From Gammaproteobacteria bacterium (GTDB lineage: Bacteria; Pseudomonadota; Gammaproteobacteria; Eutrophobiales; Eutrophobiaceae): DNA of 64,000 bases. Of the stretch, positions 23,047 through 32,514 are shown piece after piece; positions within the stretch are counted from its first letter, which is position 1; every line of letters starts with the position of its first letter. The notes below the pieces were generated by a model. That model was not told where the DNA came from, ran no database searches, and worked only from the letters and a program-made list of their open reading frames with translations. The translations under genes were made by a program, and so were the position numbers. The stretch spans positions 1,712,045-1,776,044 of the forward strand of contig SCUJ01000006.1 of NCBI GenBank assembly GCA_004297165.1, in the 5' to 3' direction.

Positions 23047-24903
23047 ATGAAACAGGCCTACCTTCCAGGATTCATGCTGTGCCTTTTGCTCTGCCAGGCA
23101 GTTAGCGCTCAGGCGCCGCAATATCCACAGCGCACCGCCTATTTCGGCGATCTGCATCTGCACACCAGCATGTCCTATGACGCCGCCTGGGGCGGGGCGC
23201 GGACCACGCCCGAGGATGCCTACAACTTCGCCCAGGGCAAGGAGGTCGAATACCTCGGCCGCAAGGTCAAACGCAATGTCCCGCTGGACTTCCTCGCGGT
23301 CTCCGATCACGCGGAATATCTCGGCATCGCCATGATGATCCTCGACCCGAAGGGACCCTTCAAGGAAACGGACTGGCCCGAGTCGCTGACCATGCCCCAG
23401 ACCCCGGGCTTCTCCAGGATAATGCGCTCCGCCTTTTCCGGCCCTGAGGTGATCGCCGATTTGAACACGGACGCGCTCAAGCGCGAGAACTGGCAAAATG
23501 TGATCGAGGTCGCCAACGCCTTCAACCGGCCGGGGAAGTTCACCGCCTTTGTGGCCTTCGAGTGGACCAACACGCCGGAAGGGGCGCATTTCCACCGCGT
23601 CGCCATCTTTCCCGGACCAAAATACCCGGAAGTCCCCTTCAGCGCGCTCGACTCCAGGCACCCTGAGGATCTGTGGCGCTACGCGGACAACAACCGGACG
23701 CACGGGATCGATTCCATCATGATCCCGCACAACATGAACCTGAGCGACGGCCGGCAGTTTTCCTACAATGACTCCTTCGGCAATCCTATCGACCGGGCCT
23801 TCGCCGAGACCAAGGCCCGCAACGAGACGCTGGTCGAGGTCACCCAGATCAAGGGCACCAGCGAGACCCATCCCGAACTCTCCCCGGATGACGAGTTCGC
23901 CGGCTTCGAGGTACTCGAACACTTCCGGCGCGGGCAAGGCAACGCGACCCTGGTCGAGCGCTCGCAGGGCAGCGGCGCCGGCAATGACAAACCGCAACGG
24001 GGCGAACTGCACGGCAGTTATGCCCGCGAAGGTTACGCCCGCGGGTTCGAGATCGCCGCGCGGGTCGGCGTGAATCCCTATCAATACGGGTTGGTGGGAT
24101 CGAGCGATTACCATTCCAGCACCTCGGCGACCGAGGAGGATAATCACACCGGCGCGCTCGGCAACAGCGACAATCCCATCCCCGAAAACGCCAAAAATAT
24201 CCTCGCCACCATCAACCGGGTGCTCAATGCCCCGACCGCGGCGCTCGCCGCAAGCGGCATCACCGGGATATGGGCGGAGGAAAACACCAGGGAATCCCTG
24301 TTCGCAGCCATGCAAAGGCGGGAGGTCTACGCCACCTCCGGTCCACGGATCCAGGTGCGCCTGTTCGCAAGCCCCACATACCAGGACGGTTTGATCAAGG
24401 AAGAAAACTGGCTCTCACCGGCGTATGCGCAAGGCGTGCCGATGGGCGGCGAACTGCATAAACCCGATCTGAAGGGATCGAAACAACTCCGGTTCCTCGT
24501 CCATGCCCTGAAGGACCCGGATGGCGCCAATCTCGATCGGATCCAGATCGTCAAGGTCTGGTACGAAGGCGACAAGAGTCACGAGCGCGTCTTCGACGTT
24601 GCCTGGGCCGGCGCAAGGGGCATCGATCCAAAAACCGGAAAATTGCCGCCCGTCGGCGATACGGTGGATGTCGCCAGGGCCACATATCGCAACGATATCG
24701 GCGCCGTGCAGATCGCCGGGGAATGGACGGACCCGGAGTTCAATCCCGACGCCCCGGCCCTGTATTACGCGCGGGTCATCGAGATCCCGACGCCGCGCTG
24801 GTCGACCTATCTCGCGGTCCGCAACAACCTGCCGATCCCGGAAACCGTGCCCTCGACGCATCAGGAGAGGGCCTGGACTTCACCAATCTTTTATAACCCC
24901 TAA
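23047..24903 (+). CDS. DUF3604 protein, exported PHP-like putative metal phosphoesterase
   Basis: A 618-residue protein with a signal peptide (YLPGFMLCLLLCQAVSAQ) followed by the full DUF3604 domain. Metal-ligand-like motifs of the PHP fold are present: FGDLHLHTSMSYDA near the N-terminus, AVSDHAEYLG, MIPHNMNLSDG, and SSDYHSSTSATEEDN (an Asp-x-His pair). ATG 23047 replaces a longer reading that would overlap the reductase. The family is of unknown function and usually exported. It faces the HupE/UreJ-like and parvulin-like genes, 12 bp away tail to tail; I recall these three families often being neighbours. Confidence 0.93.
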   Translation: MKQAYLPGFMLCLLLCQAVSAQAPQYPQRTAYFGDLHLHTSMSYDAAWGGARTTPEDAYNFAQGKEVEYLGRKVKRNVPLDFLAVSDHAEYLGIAMMILDPKGPFKETDWPESLTMPQTPGFSRIMRSAFSGPEVIADLNTDALKRENWQNVIEVANAFNRPGKFTAFVAFEWTNTPEGAHFHRVAIFPGPKYPEVPFSALDSRHPEDLWRYADNNRTHGIDSIMIPHNMNLSDGRQFSYNDSFGNPIDRAFAETKARNETLVEVTQIKGTSETHPELSPDDEFAGFEVLEHFRRGQGNATLVERSQGSGAGNDKPQRGELHGSYAREGYARGFEIAARVGVNPYQYGLVGSSDYHSSTSATEEDNHTGALGNSDNPIPENAKNILATINRVLNAPTAALAASGITGIWAEENTRESLFAAMQRREVYATSGPRIQVRLFASPTYQDGLIKEENWLSPAYAQGVPMGGELHKPDLKGSKQLRFLVHALKDPDGANLDRIQIVKVWYEGDKSHERVFDVAWAGARGIDPKTGKLPPVGDTVDVARATYRNDIGAVQIAGEWTDPEFNPDAPALYYARVIEIPTPRWSTYLAVRNNLPIPETVPSTHQERAWTSPIFYNP

Positions 24904-24915
24904 CTACCTGCTGAC

Positions 24916-25908
24916 TCAGACGAATACCCGTTCGATTACCCAGAACGAGGCCAAGGCGCCGATGGCGTAGGTAGCCACGCGGCACAATTGCCTCTGAAGC
25001 GCGGGGACGAGCCGTTCCAGCAGTAACAGGAGGCCGAGCAAACTCAGGATGAATAGCAGTTGCCCGGCCTCTATCCCCAGATTAAACAGCAACAAGGCCC
25101 CCGCCACATTGGTCCCAGGGAGCCCGATCGCACTCAGGGCCCCGGCAAAGCCGAAGCCGTGCAGCAGGCCGAAGGCGAACGCGGCCTGCCAGGGGAAGAG
25201 CAGCAGCGAGCCGCCCTGATCCCGGTATTTTCGTACGAGTTCCGCGGCGACGTAGGCGATGCTGAGGGCGATCACCGCCTCCACCGCCGCCGGCCGCAGC
25301 GTGACCAGTTCTAATGCGGCGCAGGCCAGCGTAATGCTGTGCGCGACGGTGAAGGCGGTGATGGTCTTGACGAGCGTGGACAAATTCCCGATCAGCAGCA
25401 CCAGCCCCAGCAGATAGGCGAGATGGTCATAGCCTGAAGCGATGTGCTGCAGACCCAGGAGAAAATATCCGCTGACCTGTTGCCCCGTCCTGGCTCCGCG
25501 GCCGATCTCCACCGTCGGGCGTTGCGGTTTGATGAGATAGGTCACCTTGTGCCCATCCCGCCACACAACCTCGGTAAAAACGTCGGTGACGGTCTCGCGC
25601 AGACCCGAGACGGTGAGGCGCTGCCCCTCCAGTTCGTCCCTGGGCGGGGCGATGCGCCATTCCAGCACCAGGGCATCGACGGTGTTGATTCGGCGATCGG
25701 GCTCGCGATCGAGCCAGCCGGAAGAGAGATGTGGCGAAATCGACAGCGGGTACTCGCCGCGCGCCGGCAGCTTCCAGGTAACCATCACCGCGCCATCGGA
25801 CTGCTCCTGGATGAACAGACCGGCCGGCCGGATCTCGTGCGCCGGAAGCAGCGGTATTTGACAGACGAGCCAGACGGCGACCGCGAGTCTGAGGCAGACT
25901 TGCATCAT
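24916..25908 (-). CDS. HupE/UreJ family (type 2) membrane protein with extracytoplasmic N-domain
   Basis: A 330-residue protein: signal peptide (LRLAVAVWLVCQIPLLPAHE), an extracytoplasmic beta-rich domain of about 130 residues and then about seven membrane helices. The helix region holds conserved motifs HIASGYDHLAYLLGLVLL, TAFTVAHSITLACA and FGLLHGFGFAGAL, whose His and Asp residues could bind a metal ion such as nickel or cobalt. HupE/UreJ proteins are known or proposed nickel/cobalt importers. No urease or hydrogenase gene is nearby. Overlaps the parvulin gene's stop by four bases. Confidence 0.9.
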   Translation of the reverse strand: MMQVCLRLAVAVWLVCQIPLLPAHEIRPAGLFIQEQSDGAVMVTWKLPARGEYPLSISPHLSSGWLDREPDRRINTVDALVLEWRIAPPRDELEGQRLTVSGLRETVTDVFTEVVWRDGHKVTYLIKPQRPTVEIGRGARTGQQVSGYFLLGLQHIASGYDHLAYLLGLVLLIGNLSTLVKTITAFTVAHSITLACAALELVTLRPAAVEAVIALSIAYVAAELVRKYRDQGGSLLLFPWQAAFAFGLLHGFGFAGALSAIGLPGTNVAGALLLFNLGIEAGQLLFILSLLGLLLLLERLVPALQRQLCRVATYAIGALASFWVIERVFV

Positions 25909-26765
25909 TCGCGCGTGTCCCGCACCACGGTATAACCTGCCTTCAGTTTCGCGAGCCGCTCCCGATTCCTTTCAGCCGCCGCCTCTTCTTTGTATTTCTC
26001 CAGGGCCTCCTCGCGGTACTGATCCAGAGAAGGTTCGCCGGCTTCGATCCGTTCATCCACCAGGACCAGATGCCAGCCGAGCCCAGAGAGGTACGGTCCC
26101 GACCAGACCCCGGGCTCGATGCTGAAGATCGTCTGCGCAAATGGACTGTCGCCGAAGATCCTCACAACCTCATCCCGATCCAGCGCGGTATATGTTTCCT
26201 GCAAGGGGAACACATCGCCGCCGTCCGGTATTTTATCGCTACTTGATCCGGAAAGTTGTTGTAATGCCAGCGCGGCCCGGGCCGCGGCCTCTCCCGCCCC
26301 GCCCGCTTCCGGGCTGAAATAACGGTGTTTGAAACTGACCTTGGCGGGGGCCTTGAACTCATCAATGTGGGAATTGAACCACGCCTCCAACTCGGGCCCG
26401 GCGGGTGGCTCGATCCCGGCGCTATCCTGCAGCAGGAACAGCATCTTCTGAACCAGACGCTGGCGGATGATCTCGTCACCGTCGTCGAAACCGAGTTTCA
26501 ATGCCTCCCGGTAAAGCACCTCGTCCATGATGTAATTCTCGACCAGTTCCTCCAGCGATAGGTCATCCGGGAGATAGCCATAGCGGACCTCGTACAAGCC
26601 CTTGAGATGGTCGATGACCGCGGCATCGACGGTGACGGTTCGGTCGGCTTCCACCACAGCCTGATCGCGCAGGGTGACCCCGAAATAGATCAGGAGCCCA
26701 AGGAATACAAATTGCACCATGGGCTCTCTCAGCCATGTGAGACAACGTCTGGTAATCCCGGTCAC
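25905..26765 (-). CDS. Membrane-anchored parvulin-like peptidyl-prolyl isomerase
   Basis: A 286-residue protein with one N-terminal membrane helix (MVQFVFLGLLIYFGVTL, about 16-32), an N-terminal SurA/PpiD-like helical region (LSLEELVENYIMDEVLYREALKLGFDDGDEIIRQRL) and a C-terminal domain similar to Rotamase_2/parvulin (VSFKHRYFSPEAGG to GLGWHLVLVDERIE). Several catalytic parvulin residues may be missing, so it may be only a chaperone. Overlaps the HupE/UreJ-like gene by four bases, implying that the two act together. Probably assists folding of the neighbouring exported proteins. Confidence 0.88.
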   Translation of the reverse strand: MTGITRRCLTWLREPMVQFVFLGLLIYFGVTLRDQAVVEADRTVTVDAAVIDHLKGLYEVRYGYLPDDLSLEELVENYIMDEVLYREALKLGFDDGDEIIRQRLVQKMLFLLQDSAGIEPPAGPELEAWFNSHIDEFKAPAKVSFKHRYFSPEAGGAGEAAARAALALQQLSGSSSDKIPDGGDVFPLQETYTALDRDEVVRIFGDSPFAQTIFSIEPGVWSGPYLSGLGWHLVLVDERIEAGEPSLDQYREEALEKYKEEAAAERNRERLAKLKAGYTVVRDTRE

Positions 26766-26940
26766 ACCCGCTCCAATTCCTGAGTTTTTATTGAGTACCG
26801 CAGCTGCCCCGGCGGGTATAAGGGAATAACACTGGCCGGGACATCAGGTGTATCATACCGGTCCGGGGTTGCTCGCTGATACGCACCCCGATGAACTCGT
26901 CCGAACCCAGACGGTCCTGCCGGCATCTAAACAGCTTGAA

Positions 26941-29205
26941 ATGAAACCTGCTTATATCCTGACCGCTTATGCCATCCTGCAATTTTCCGGGACTTTCGCC
27001 CTGGGCGGCGATGGTAACCTGATTGAATGCCCGGTCCAAACGATCCCTCCCCGTCCGGCGCTCTCGGAACCGCCGGAAAATGGCGAGATCCACATCTCGG
27101 CGGACGAATCGGCCGAAGTGTCGGAAGATGGACAGGCCAGTCTTAAAGGCAATATCGACCTGGCCCGCGAAGGCCATCAATTGCGCGCCGATCGCGGTTT
27201 GGTGGACAAAACAGCGAACACCGCCAATGTCGAAGGCAACATCCATTACTGGAACAAATCGATCTATCTGCACAGTGACGCCGCCCGCCTTGACTTGGAC
27301 AACGACAAGGGCGCCTTCAACCGTACCGATTATCAGATAGCCCGCAATCAGGGGCACGGCCGGGCGGATGCGGTCGCCGTGATCGCGGACAAGAAGTCGA
27401 TTGGCACCAACATCGATTACACCACCTGCGCGAATGACGCTTCGAAGGCAGCGGGCTCCGGCACGCCCTGGCGCATCAGCGCACAGACGCTGGAGTTGGA
27501 TCATGAGACGGAGCGTGGCGTCGCCAGAAATGCCGTGCTCCGGGTCGGTGACATCCCGGTTTTGTACACGCCCTACCTCACCTTCCCGCTTTCCGATCGG
27601 CGCGCCACCGGATTCCTGATGCCGACTGTCGGGAGCTCGAACCGCAACGGACTGGAGATACAGACACCCTGGTACTGGAATATCTCCCCCGCCATGGACG
27701 CGACCTTCACCCCCAGGTTGTTGTCGAACAGCGGGGTGATGCTGATGGGCGAATACCGCTATATGTTCGCCACGGGCGTTGGCGCGCTGACCGCCGAATT
27801 CCTGCCCTCCGACCGGGATTATGACGACCGCGATCGGAGCTTCGTTTCCCTGGAACACAGTCAATCCCTGACCGAGAACGGCCGCTTGTACCTCTTGCTC
27901 AATAATGTATCGGACAAGCGCTACTTCGAGGATTTCGGCCAGACCCAGGTCAACAGCAGCAGCCAGTTCCTGGAACGCCGCGCGGAGTTTTCCTGGGGCG
28001 GCGAGAACTGGGGCATGTTTGCCCGTCTGCAAGACTATCAGACGGTGGACGAGAGCCTTCCCGCAACCTCCCGCACCTATCGCAAACTGCCGCAAATCGT
28101 TTTCAATGCGTATTCCCCCCTGCGCAACCGCCATCTGAACTATGGGGTAACGGGGGAGTTCGTCTATTTCGATCGCGGCGACAACCCGCTCCTGTCCAGC
28201 ATCAACGGTTATCGGGTCGATGTCGCACCCTCCGTCTCGTGGCCGCTGGAAAAATCCTGGGGCTTCCTCCGCCCGGGCGCGGGTCTGCGTTTTACCGCGT
28301 ATGGCCTGGATGATGCCGCCCCTAATCAGGCGGAACTGCGCCGCACGCTGCCCTACCTCGACATCGATAGCGGGTTGTTTTTCGAGCGCCCCCTGGAATT
28401 CAACGGCCGCGGCTTTGTGCAAACCCTGGAGCCCCGCTTCTATTACCTGTATATCCCGGAAGAGGACCAGAGCGATCTGCCGGTATTCGACACGGGCATC
28501 GACTATTTCGCCTACGATTCCATGTTCCACAACAACCGGTTCATCGGCGGCGATCGCATCGGCGATGCCAACCAGATTACCCTGGCGGTTGCCTCCCGGT
28601 TGCTGAACGAACAGGGGATCGAAACCCTGCGTCTCCATGTGGGTCAGATTTATTATCTGCGCGATCGCGAGGTGGTGTTGCCGGGGCAACCGATCCAGAG
28701 CGACAGAATTTCACCCCTGATCGCCGGTTTTCAGGCCAGTCTGCGCTCCGACCTCTACGTGCGGGGCGAGCTCGAGTGGGACCCCAATCTGGATCGAACC
28801 CAACGCATGGTAATTCAGGCAAATTACAATCCTGAACCGGACAAGATCCTCAACTTCGGTTATCGGGCGCGCCGTTCGGCGCCGGGCGTGCTCCGTTCCA
28901 ACCTCTTGGATATCGAGCAGACGACAGCGGCCGCGCATTGGCCGTTGGGCAAAGGGTTCAGCGCCATCGGGAGCTGGAAATACGCCCTGGCCGCGGATCG
29001 CTCGCTCGATATCCTGGCCGGCCTGGAATACAACGGCTGCTGCTGGAGTTTCCGCGCCGTCGGCCGCCGTTTCCTCACCAACGTGGATGGCGAATATCAG
29101 AATGGCGTATATATGCAATTCGAACTGAAAGGGTTGGCGAGCGCCGGCAGAAAGACCATGGACTTCCTAACTGAAAACATAACTGGGTTACAACGTGAAT
29201 TATAG
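26941..29205 (+). CDS. lptD: LPS assembly protein LptD
   Basis: Outer-membrane barrel that places lipopolysaccharide in the outer leaflet (754 aa). The start at ATG 26941 gives a signal peptide (YILTAYAILQFSGTFALG). A beta-jellyroll OstA region spans about 45-190 and the beta-barrel region follows. Four cysteines match the essential disulfide scheme: Cys30, Cys163, and the paired Cys700-Cys701 in NGCCWSF. It is followed by surA (overlap 11 bases), pdxA and rsmA, the usual Gammaproteobacterial order. It is divergent from the parvulin gene with 175 bp between. Confidence 0.97.
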   Translation: MKPAYILTAYAILQFSGTFALGGDGNLIECPVQTIPPRPALSEPPENGEIHISADESAEVSEDGQASLKGNIDLAREGHQLRADRGLVDKTANTANVEGNIHYWNKSIYLHSDAARLDLDNDKGAFNRTDYQIARNQGHGRADAVAVIADKKSIGTNIDYTTCANDASKAAGSGTPWRISAQTLELDHETERGVARNAVLRVGDIPVLYTPYLTFPLSDRRATGFLMPTVGSSNRNGLEIQTPWYWNISPAMDATFTPRLLSNSGVMLMGEYRYMFATGVGALTAEFLPSDRDYDDRDRSFVSLEHSQSLTENGRLYLLLNNVSDKRYFEDFGQTQVNSSSQFLERRAEFSWGGENWGMFARLQDYQTVDESLPATSRTYRKLPQIVFNAYSPLRNRHLNYGVTGEFVYFDRGDNPLLSSINGYRVDVAPSVSWPLEKSWGFLRPGAGLRFTAYGLDDAAPNQAELRRTLPYLDIDSGLFFERPLEFNGRGFVQTLEPRFYYLYIPEEDQSDLPVFDTGIDYFAYDSMFHNNRFIGGDRIGDANQITLAVASRLLNEQGIETLRLHVGQIYYLRDREVVLPGQPIQSDRISPLIAGFQASLRSDLYVRGELEWDPNLDRTQRMVIQANYNPEPDKILNFGYRARRSAPGVLRSNLLDIEQTTAAAHWPLGKGFSAIGSWKYALAADRSLDILAGLEYNGCCWSFRAVGRRFLTNVDGEYQNGVYMQFELKGLASAGRKTMDFLTENITGLQREL

Positions 29206-30493
29206 AAACCTTTACCTGTCGATCCGGCCCTTGCTGGCCGGCCTCCTTATCCTGCCGATCATCGCCGGGGCGGGCATTCCTCTCGATAACATCGTTGCGG
29301 TCGTCAACGAAGACGTGATCATGCGCAGCGAACTGGACGCCGAGATTCGCAGCATCACGGAACGCTTCCGGGAGCAGGGCGCTGAATTGCCGCCGCCCGA
29401 GGTCCTCGAGAAGCAAGTGCTGGATAACCTGATCCTCGTCAAGCTCCAGCTCCAGACGGCCCAGCGCACCGGGATCCGCGTGGATGACGAAACCCTGAAC
29501 CGGATGATCAGCAACATCGCGGCGGACAGCAAGATCACCCTCAAGGAACTCCGGGAGATCCTCGAAAAGGACAACATCAACTATGAGGAGTACCGCAACG
29601 ATCTGCGCAATGAAATCCAGATATCCCGGCTGCGGCAACGCCAGGTGGACAATCGGGTGACGGTTTCCGCGAAGGAGATCGATACCTATCTGGAAAATCA
29701 GGTGCAACAAGGCGAGGGCGATCGGGAGTACCGGATCTCGCATATCCTGTTTGCAATACCGGAGACCGCCTCGGCGGGCCAGCGCATCCTGATCCGCAAG
29801 CAGGCGGACGAGGCCCTGGCGCGGATTAGAAACGGCGAGGATTTTGCCAATGTTGCCTCCAGCAGTTCGGACAGCGAACAGGCCTTGCAGGGCGGCGATC
29901 TGGGCTGGCGCAAGACCGGCGAGATACCCACGCTATTCAGCGACCTCATCCTCAACATGGCGGAAGGGGATGTCAGCGAAGTGCTGACCAGCTCCAGCGG
30001 CTATCACATCGTCAAACTCACCGGCGTGCGCGACAGCGAGACCCTCGTGGTCACCCAGAATCATGCCCGACACATCCTGTTGAAGACCGACGAGGTCAAC
30101 ACCGAGGACGACATCAAGGTGAGGATGGATCAGTTGTACATCCGCCTCACGGGCGGCGACGATTTTACGGAACTGGCCAAGGGCCATTCCATGGATCCGA
30201 GCAGCGCCGCCAAGGGTGGCGATCTGGGTTGGATGAACCCCGGGGATGTGGTGCCCGAGTTCGAACAGGTCATGAATTCCCTGGATATCAACGAGATCAG
30301 CAAGCCATTCCCGAGCCAGTACGGTTGGCATATCGTGCAGGTGCTGGAGCGCAGGAGCCACGATAATACCGAGGAGCAGAAGCGCAACAAGGCGCGCGAC
30401 GCCATCCGGCAACGCAAGCTGGATGAAGCCCGTGAATCCTGGCTGAGACAGATGCGTGACGAAGCCTATGTCGAATACCGGCTTGGAAAATGA
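29195..30493 (+). CDS. surA: SurA, periplasmic chaperone and peptidyl-prolyl isomerase
   Basis: A 432-residue chaperone that guides outer-membrane proteins, LptD among them. It has a signal peptide (LLAGLLILPIIAGAG), the N-domain beginning LDNIVAVVNEDVIMRSELD, two complete parvulin domains (REYRISHILFAIPE to GYHIVKLTG; NHARHILLKTDE to GWHIVQVLE) and the C-terminal helix (RKLDEARESWLRQMRDEAYV). The start is GTG at 29195, 11 bases inside lptD; no better ATG lies near. Tight coupling with lptD fits the functional link. Overlaps pdxA by four bases. Confidence 0.97.
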   Translation: MNYRNLYLSIRPLLAGLLILPIIAGAGIPLDNIVAVVNEDVIMRSELDAEIRSITERFREQGAELPPPEVLEKQVLDNLILVKLQLQTAQRTGIRVDDETLNRMISNIAADSKITLKELREILEKDNINYEEYRNDLRNEIQISRLRQRQVDNRVTVSAKEIDTYLENQVQQGEGDREYRISHILFAIPETASAGQRILIRKQADEALARIRNGEDFANVASSSSDSEQALQGGDLGWRKTGEIPTLFSDLILNMAEGDVSEVLTSSSGYHIVKLTGVRDSETLVVTQNHARHILLKTDEVNTEDDIKVRMDQLYIRLTGGDDFTELAKGHSMDPSSAAKGGDLGWMNPGDVVPEFEQVMNSLDINEISKPFPSQYGWHIVQVLERRSHDNTEEQKRNKARDAIRQRKLDEARESWLRQMRDEAYVEYRLGK

Positions 30494-31497
30494 CCGCCAG
30501 TCGCCCCCACCGGATCTTGCTGTCGGTGGGCGACCCCGCCGGCATCGGTCCTGATTTAATACTCAACGCCGCCCGGAATAACTTTGCCGCCGAGATTGTC
30601 GCTGTAGGATCGCCCGAATGTCTTCTGCAACGGGCGGAGTTGCTCGGTCTGCCTGTGACCTTGGAGACCTTTCAAGCCGGCCAGGCGCGGCAGAACCATC
30701 GACCGGGTGTCCTTCCGATAATCGCCCTGCAACCGGCGGCGCCTGTGATCGCGGGCAAGGCCGACCCGCGCAATGCGGATCATGTCCTGGAGTGCATCCG
30801 CACGGCCACAACCTTGTGTCTCGACGGAGTTGGCGATGCGCTGGTGACCCTGCCGGTCAACAAGGCCATGATCAATGCCGGCGGTTTTCCCTTCAGCGGA
30901 CATACCGAGTTCATCGCGGTTCTGTGCGGTAACTGCCACCCCGTCATGATGCTCCAGAACAAGGCCCTGAGGGTGATCCTGACAACCACGCATATCCCGT
31001 TGCGACAGGTCGCGGACAGCATTACCCGGGACTTGTTGCGGAAGGTGATCGAGATCGCCCATGCGGACCTGCGCCTGCGCATGGGGGTTGCAAATCCCCG
31101 GTTGCTTATCTGCGGTCTGAACCCGCACGCCGGGGAAGGCGGCTATCTGGGCAGCGAAGAACAGGAGGTAATCGGTCCGGAACTGGGATCGCTGCGCGCG
31201 CGCGGTTTCAACATCCAAGGCCCTGTCCCGGCCGATACCGCTTTCATCCCGCCCAGACTCGCCACGGCGGATGCGGTCATCGTCATGTATCACGATCAGG
31301 GACTGCCGGTCCTCAAGTCCATGGGATTTGGCGAATCCGTCAACATTACCCTGGGATTACCCATCATCCGCACCTCGGTCGATCACGGCACCGCCTACGA
31401 GCTCGCTGGCGCCGGTACAGCCTCCGCCGACAGCCTGCTCGCCGCCATCGAATGCGCCCTGGAGATGGCAAAGCGGAGCGATCGCGACCGTGCCTGA
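30490..31497 (+). CDS. pdxA: 4-hydroxythreonine-4-phosphate dehydrogenase PdxA
   Basis: NAD-dependent enzyme of pyridoxal phosphate synthesis (335 aa, normal length). Motifs: SVGDPAGIGPDLIL at the front, TLPVNKAMINAGGFPFSGHTEFIA (metal-binding His), GLNPHAGEGGYLGSEE and MYHDQGLPVLK with further metal His residues, and RTSVDHGTAYELAG at the end. Overlaps surA by four bases and rsmA by 8. The order lptD-surA-pdxA-rsmA is that of E. coli. Confidence 0.97.
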   Translation: MTASRPHRILLSVGDPAGIGPDLILNAARNNFAAEIVAVGSPECLLQRAELLGLPVTLETFQAGQARQNHRPGVLPIIALQPAAPVIAGKADPRNADHVLECIRTATTLCLDGVGDALVTLPVNKAMINAGGFPFSGHTEFIAVLCGNCHPVMMLQNKALRVILTTTHIPLRQVADSITRDLLRKVIEIAHADLRLRMGVANPRLLICGLNPHAGEGGYLGSEEQEVIGPELGSLRARGFNIQGPVPADTAFIPPRLATADAVIVMYHDQGLPVLKSMGFGESVNITLGLPIIRTSVDHGTAYELAGAGTASADSLLAAIECALEMAKRSDRDRA

Positions 31498-32299
31498 CAC
31501 GGCCCTACGGGCGCGCAAACGATTCGGCCAGCATTTTCTGCGCGACCGCGGGGTCATCGATTTCATCATCGCGCAGTTCGATCCGCGCGATGGGACCCCG
31601 GTCGTCGAGATAGGCCCCGGGAGAGGCGCGTTGACGGCGCCGCTGTTGGCCAGGTTGGGCAGCCTGACCGTCATCGAACTGGACCGGGACCTGGTGGAAC
31701 TGTTACGGGAGAGGTTTCGCGATACGACCTTGCGCATCGTCAGCGCCGATGCCCTGCAATACGACTTCGGGCAACTCGCCATGGGATCGAGACTACGGCT
31801 GGTGGGGAATCTGCCTTACAACATCTCCACGCCTCTGTTGTTTCATTTGCTGGCGCAGATGGAATGCGTGGCCTCCATGCTCTTCATGTTGCAACACGAG
31901 GTGGTCGAACGCATCTGCGCCGCACCGGGCGAGGACGCCTACGGCCGCCTTTCCGTCATGCTGCAATCCTGCTGTCGGGCGGAGCAATTGATGGTCATTG
32001 GACCGGAAGCGTTCAGTCCGCCGCCCAAGGTGAAGTCCGCAATCGTGCGGCTTACTCCTGACCCAACATTGCGGGAAGGACTTCTGGATAAATCCTGCTT
32101 CGAGCAGATTGTCAGAGCCGCCTTTTCCAAACGGCGCAAGACGCTCAGGAACGCCTTGCGGGAACTCGATGCGCCATCACTTTTTGAGGTATCCGGGATC
32201 GATCCGGACCTCCGTGCGGAGCGTCTATCGGTCGCCGATTATATTTCCCTGGCGAATGCCTACAGCAAGACGGTTTTTACTACCAAAATCTGTGGATAA
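31490..32299 (+). CDS. rsmA: 16S rRNA dimethyladenosine transferase RsmA (KsgA)
   Basis: Dimethylates two adjacent adenines near the 3' end of 16S rRNA (269 aa). Motifs RARKRFGQHFLRD, VEIGPGRGALTAPLL (SAM binding) and GNLPYNISTPLLF are complete, and the C-terminal helical domain is present (AFSKRRKTLRNAL). The start is GTG 31490, 8 bases inside pdxA; the in-frame stretch upstream only repeats pdxA in another frame. apaG and apaH, which follow rsmA in E. coli, are absent; a 215-bp AT-rich gap and the convergent aroE come next. Confidence 0.97.
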   Translation: MPDTALRARKRFGQHFLRDRGVIDFIIAQFDPRDGTPVVEIGPGRGALTAPLLARLGSLTVIELDRDLVELLRERFRDTTLRIVSADALQYDFGQLAMGSRLRLVGNLPYNISTPLLFHLLAQMECVASMLFMLQHEVVERICAAPGEDAYGRLSVMLQSCCRAEQLMVIGPEAFSPPPKVKSAIVRLTPDPTLREGLLDKSCFEQIVRAAFSKRRKTLRNALRELDAPSLFEVSGIDPDLRAERLSVADYISLANAYSKTVFTTKICG

Positions 32300-32514
32300 A
32301 ATTGTGAACAGACAATAACAACGTGTATAAGAACCGGACGAGATTTTTAACTTTTTAAGTTAGTCAGCGAACCGAAGACATAATACTTAATTAAAAACAT
32401 GGAGTTACAAACGTATCTTTAAATACGGGAAGTTACGTACAATTCGTCTCGCATCAAGTCTCGATAGTGTAACCTGTTGATATCCCCTCGACTTTTATTC
32501 CGGTTATCGCGCCT
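32300..32514. other. AT-rich gap between convergent rsmA and aroE
   Basis: 215 bp, clearly AT-rich (for example TTTTAACTTTTTAAGTTAG and TACTTAATTAAAAACATGG), between two convergent GC-rich genes. No reading frame, repeat or clear terminator hairpin is seen. It may separate the two transcription units through Rho-dependent termination. Confidence 0.4.

Noticed and set aside
26788-28689. 633-codon minus-strand frame opposite lptD
   Set aside because: It is antisense to lptD; Val/Asp/Gly-rich without motifs. lptD carries all its expected cysteines and domains.
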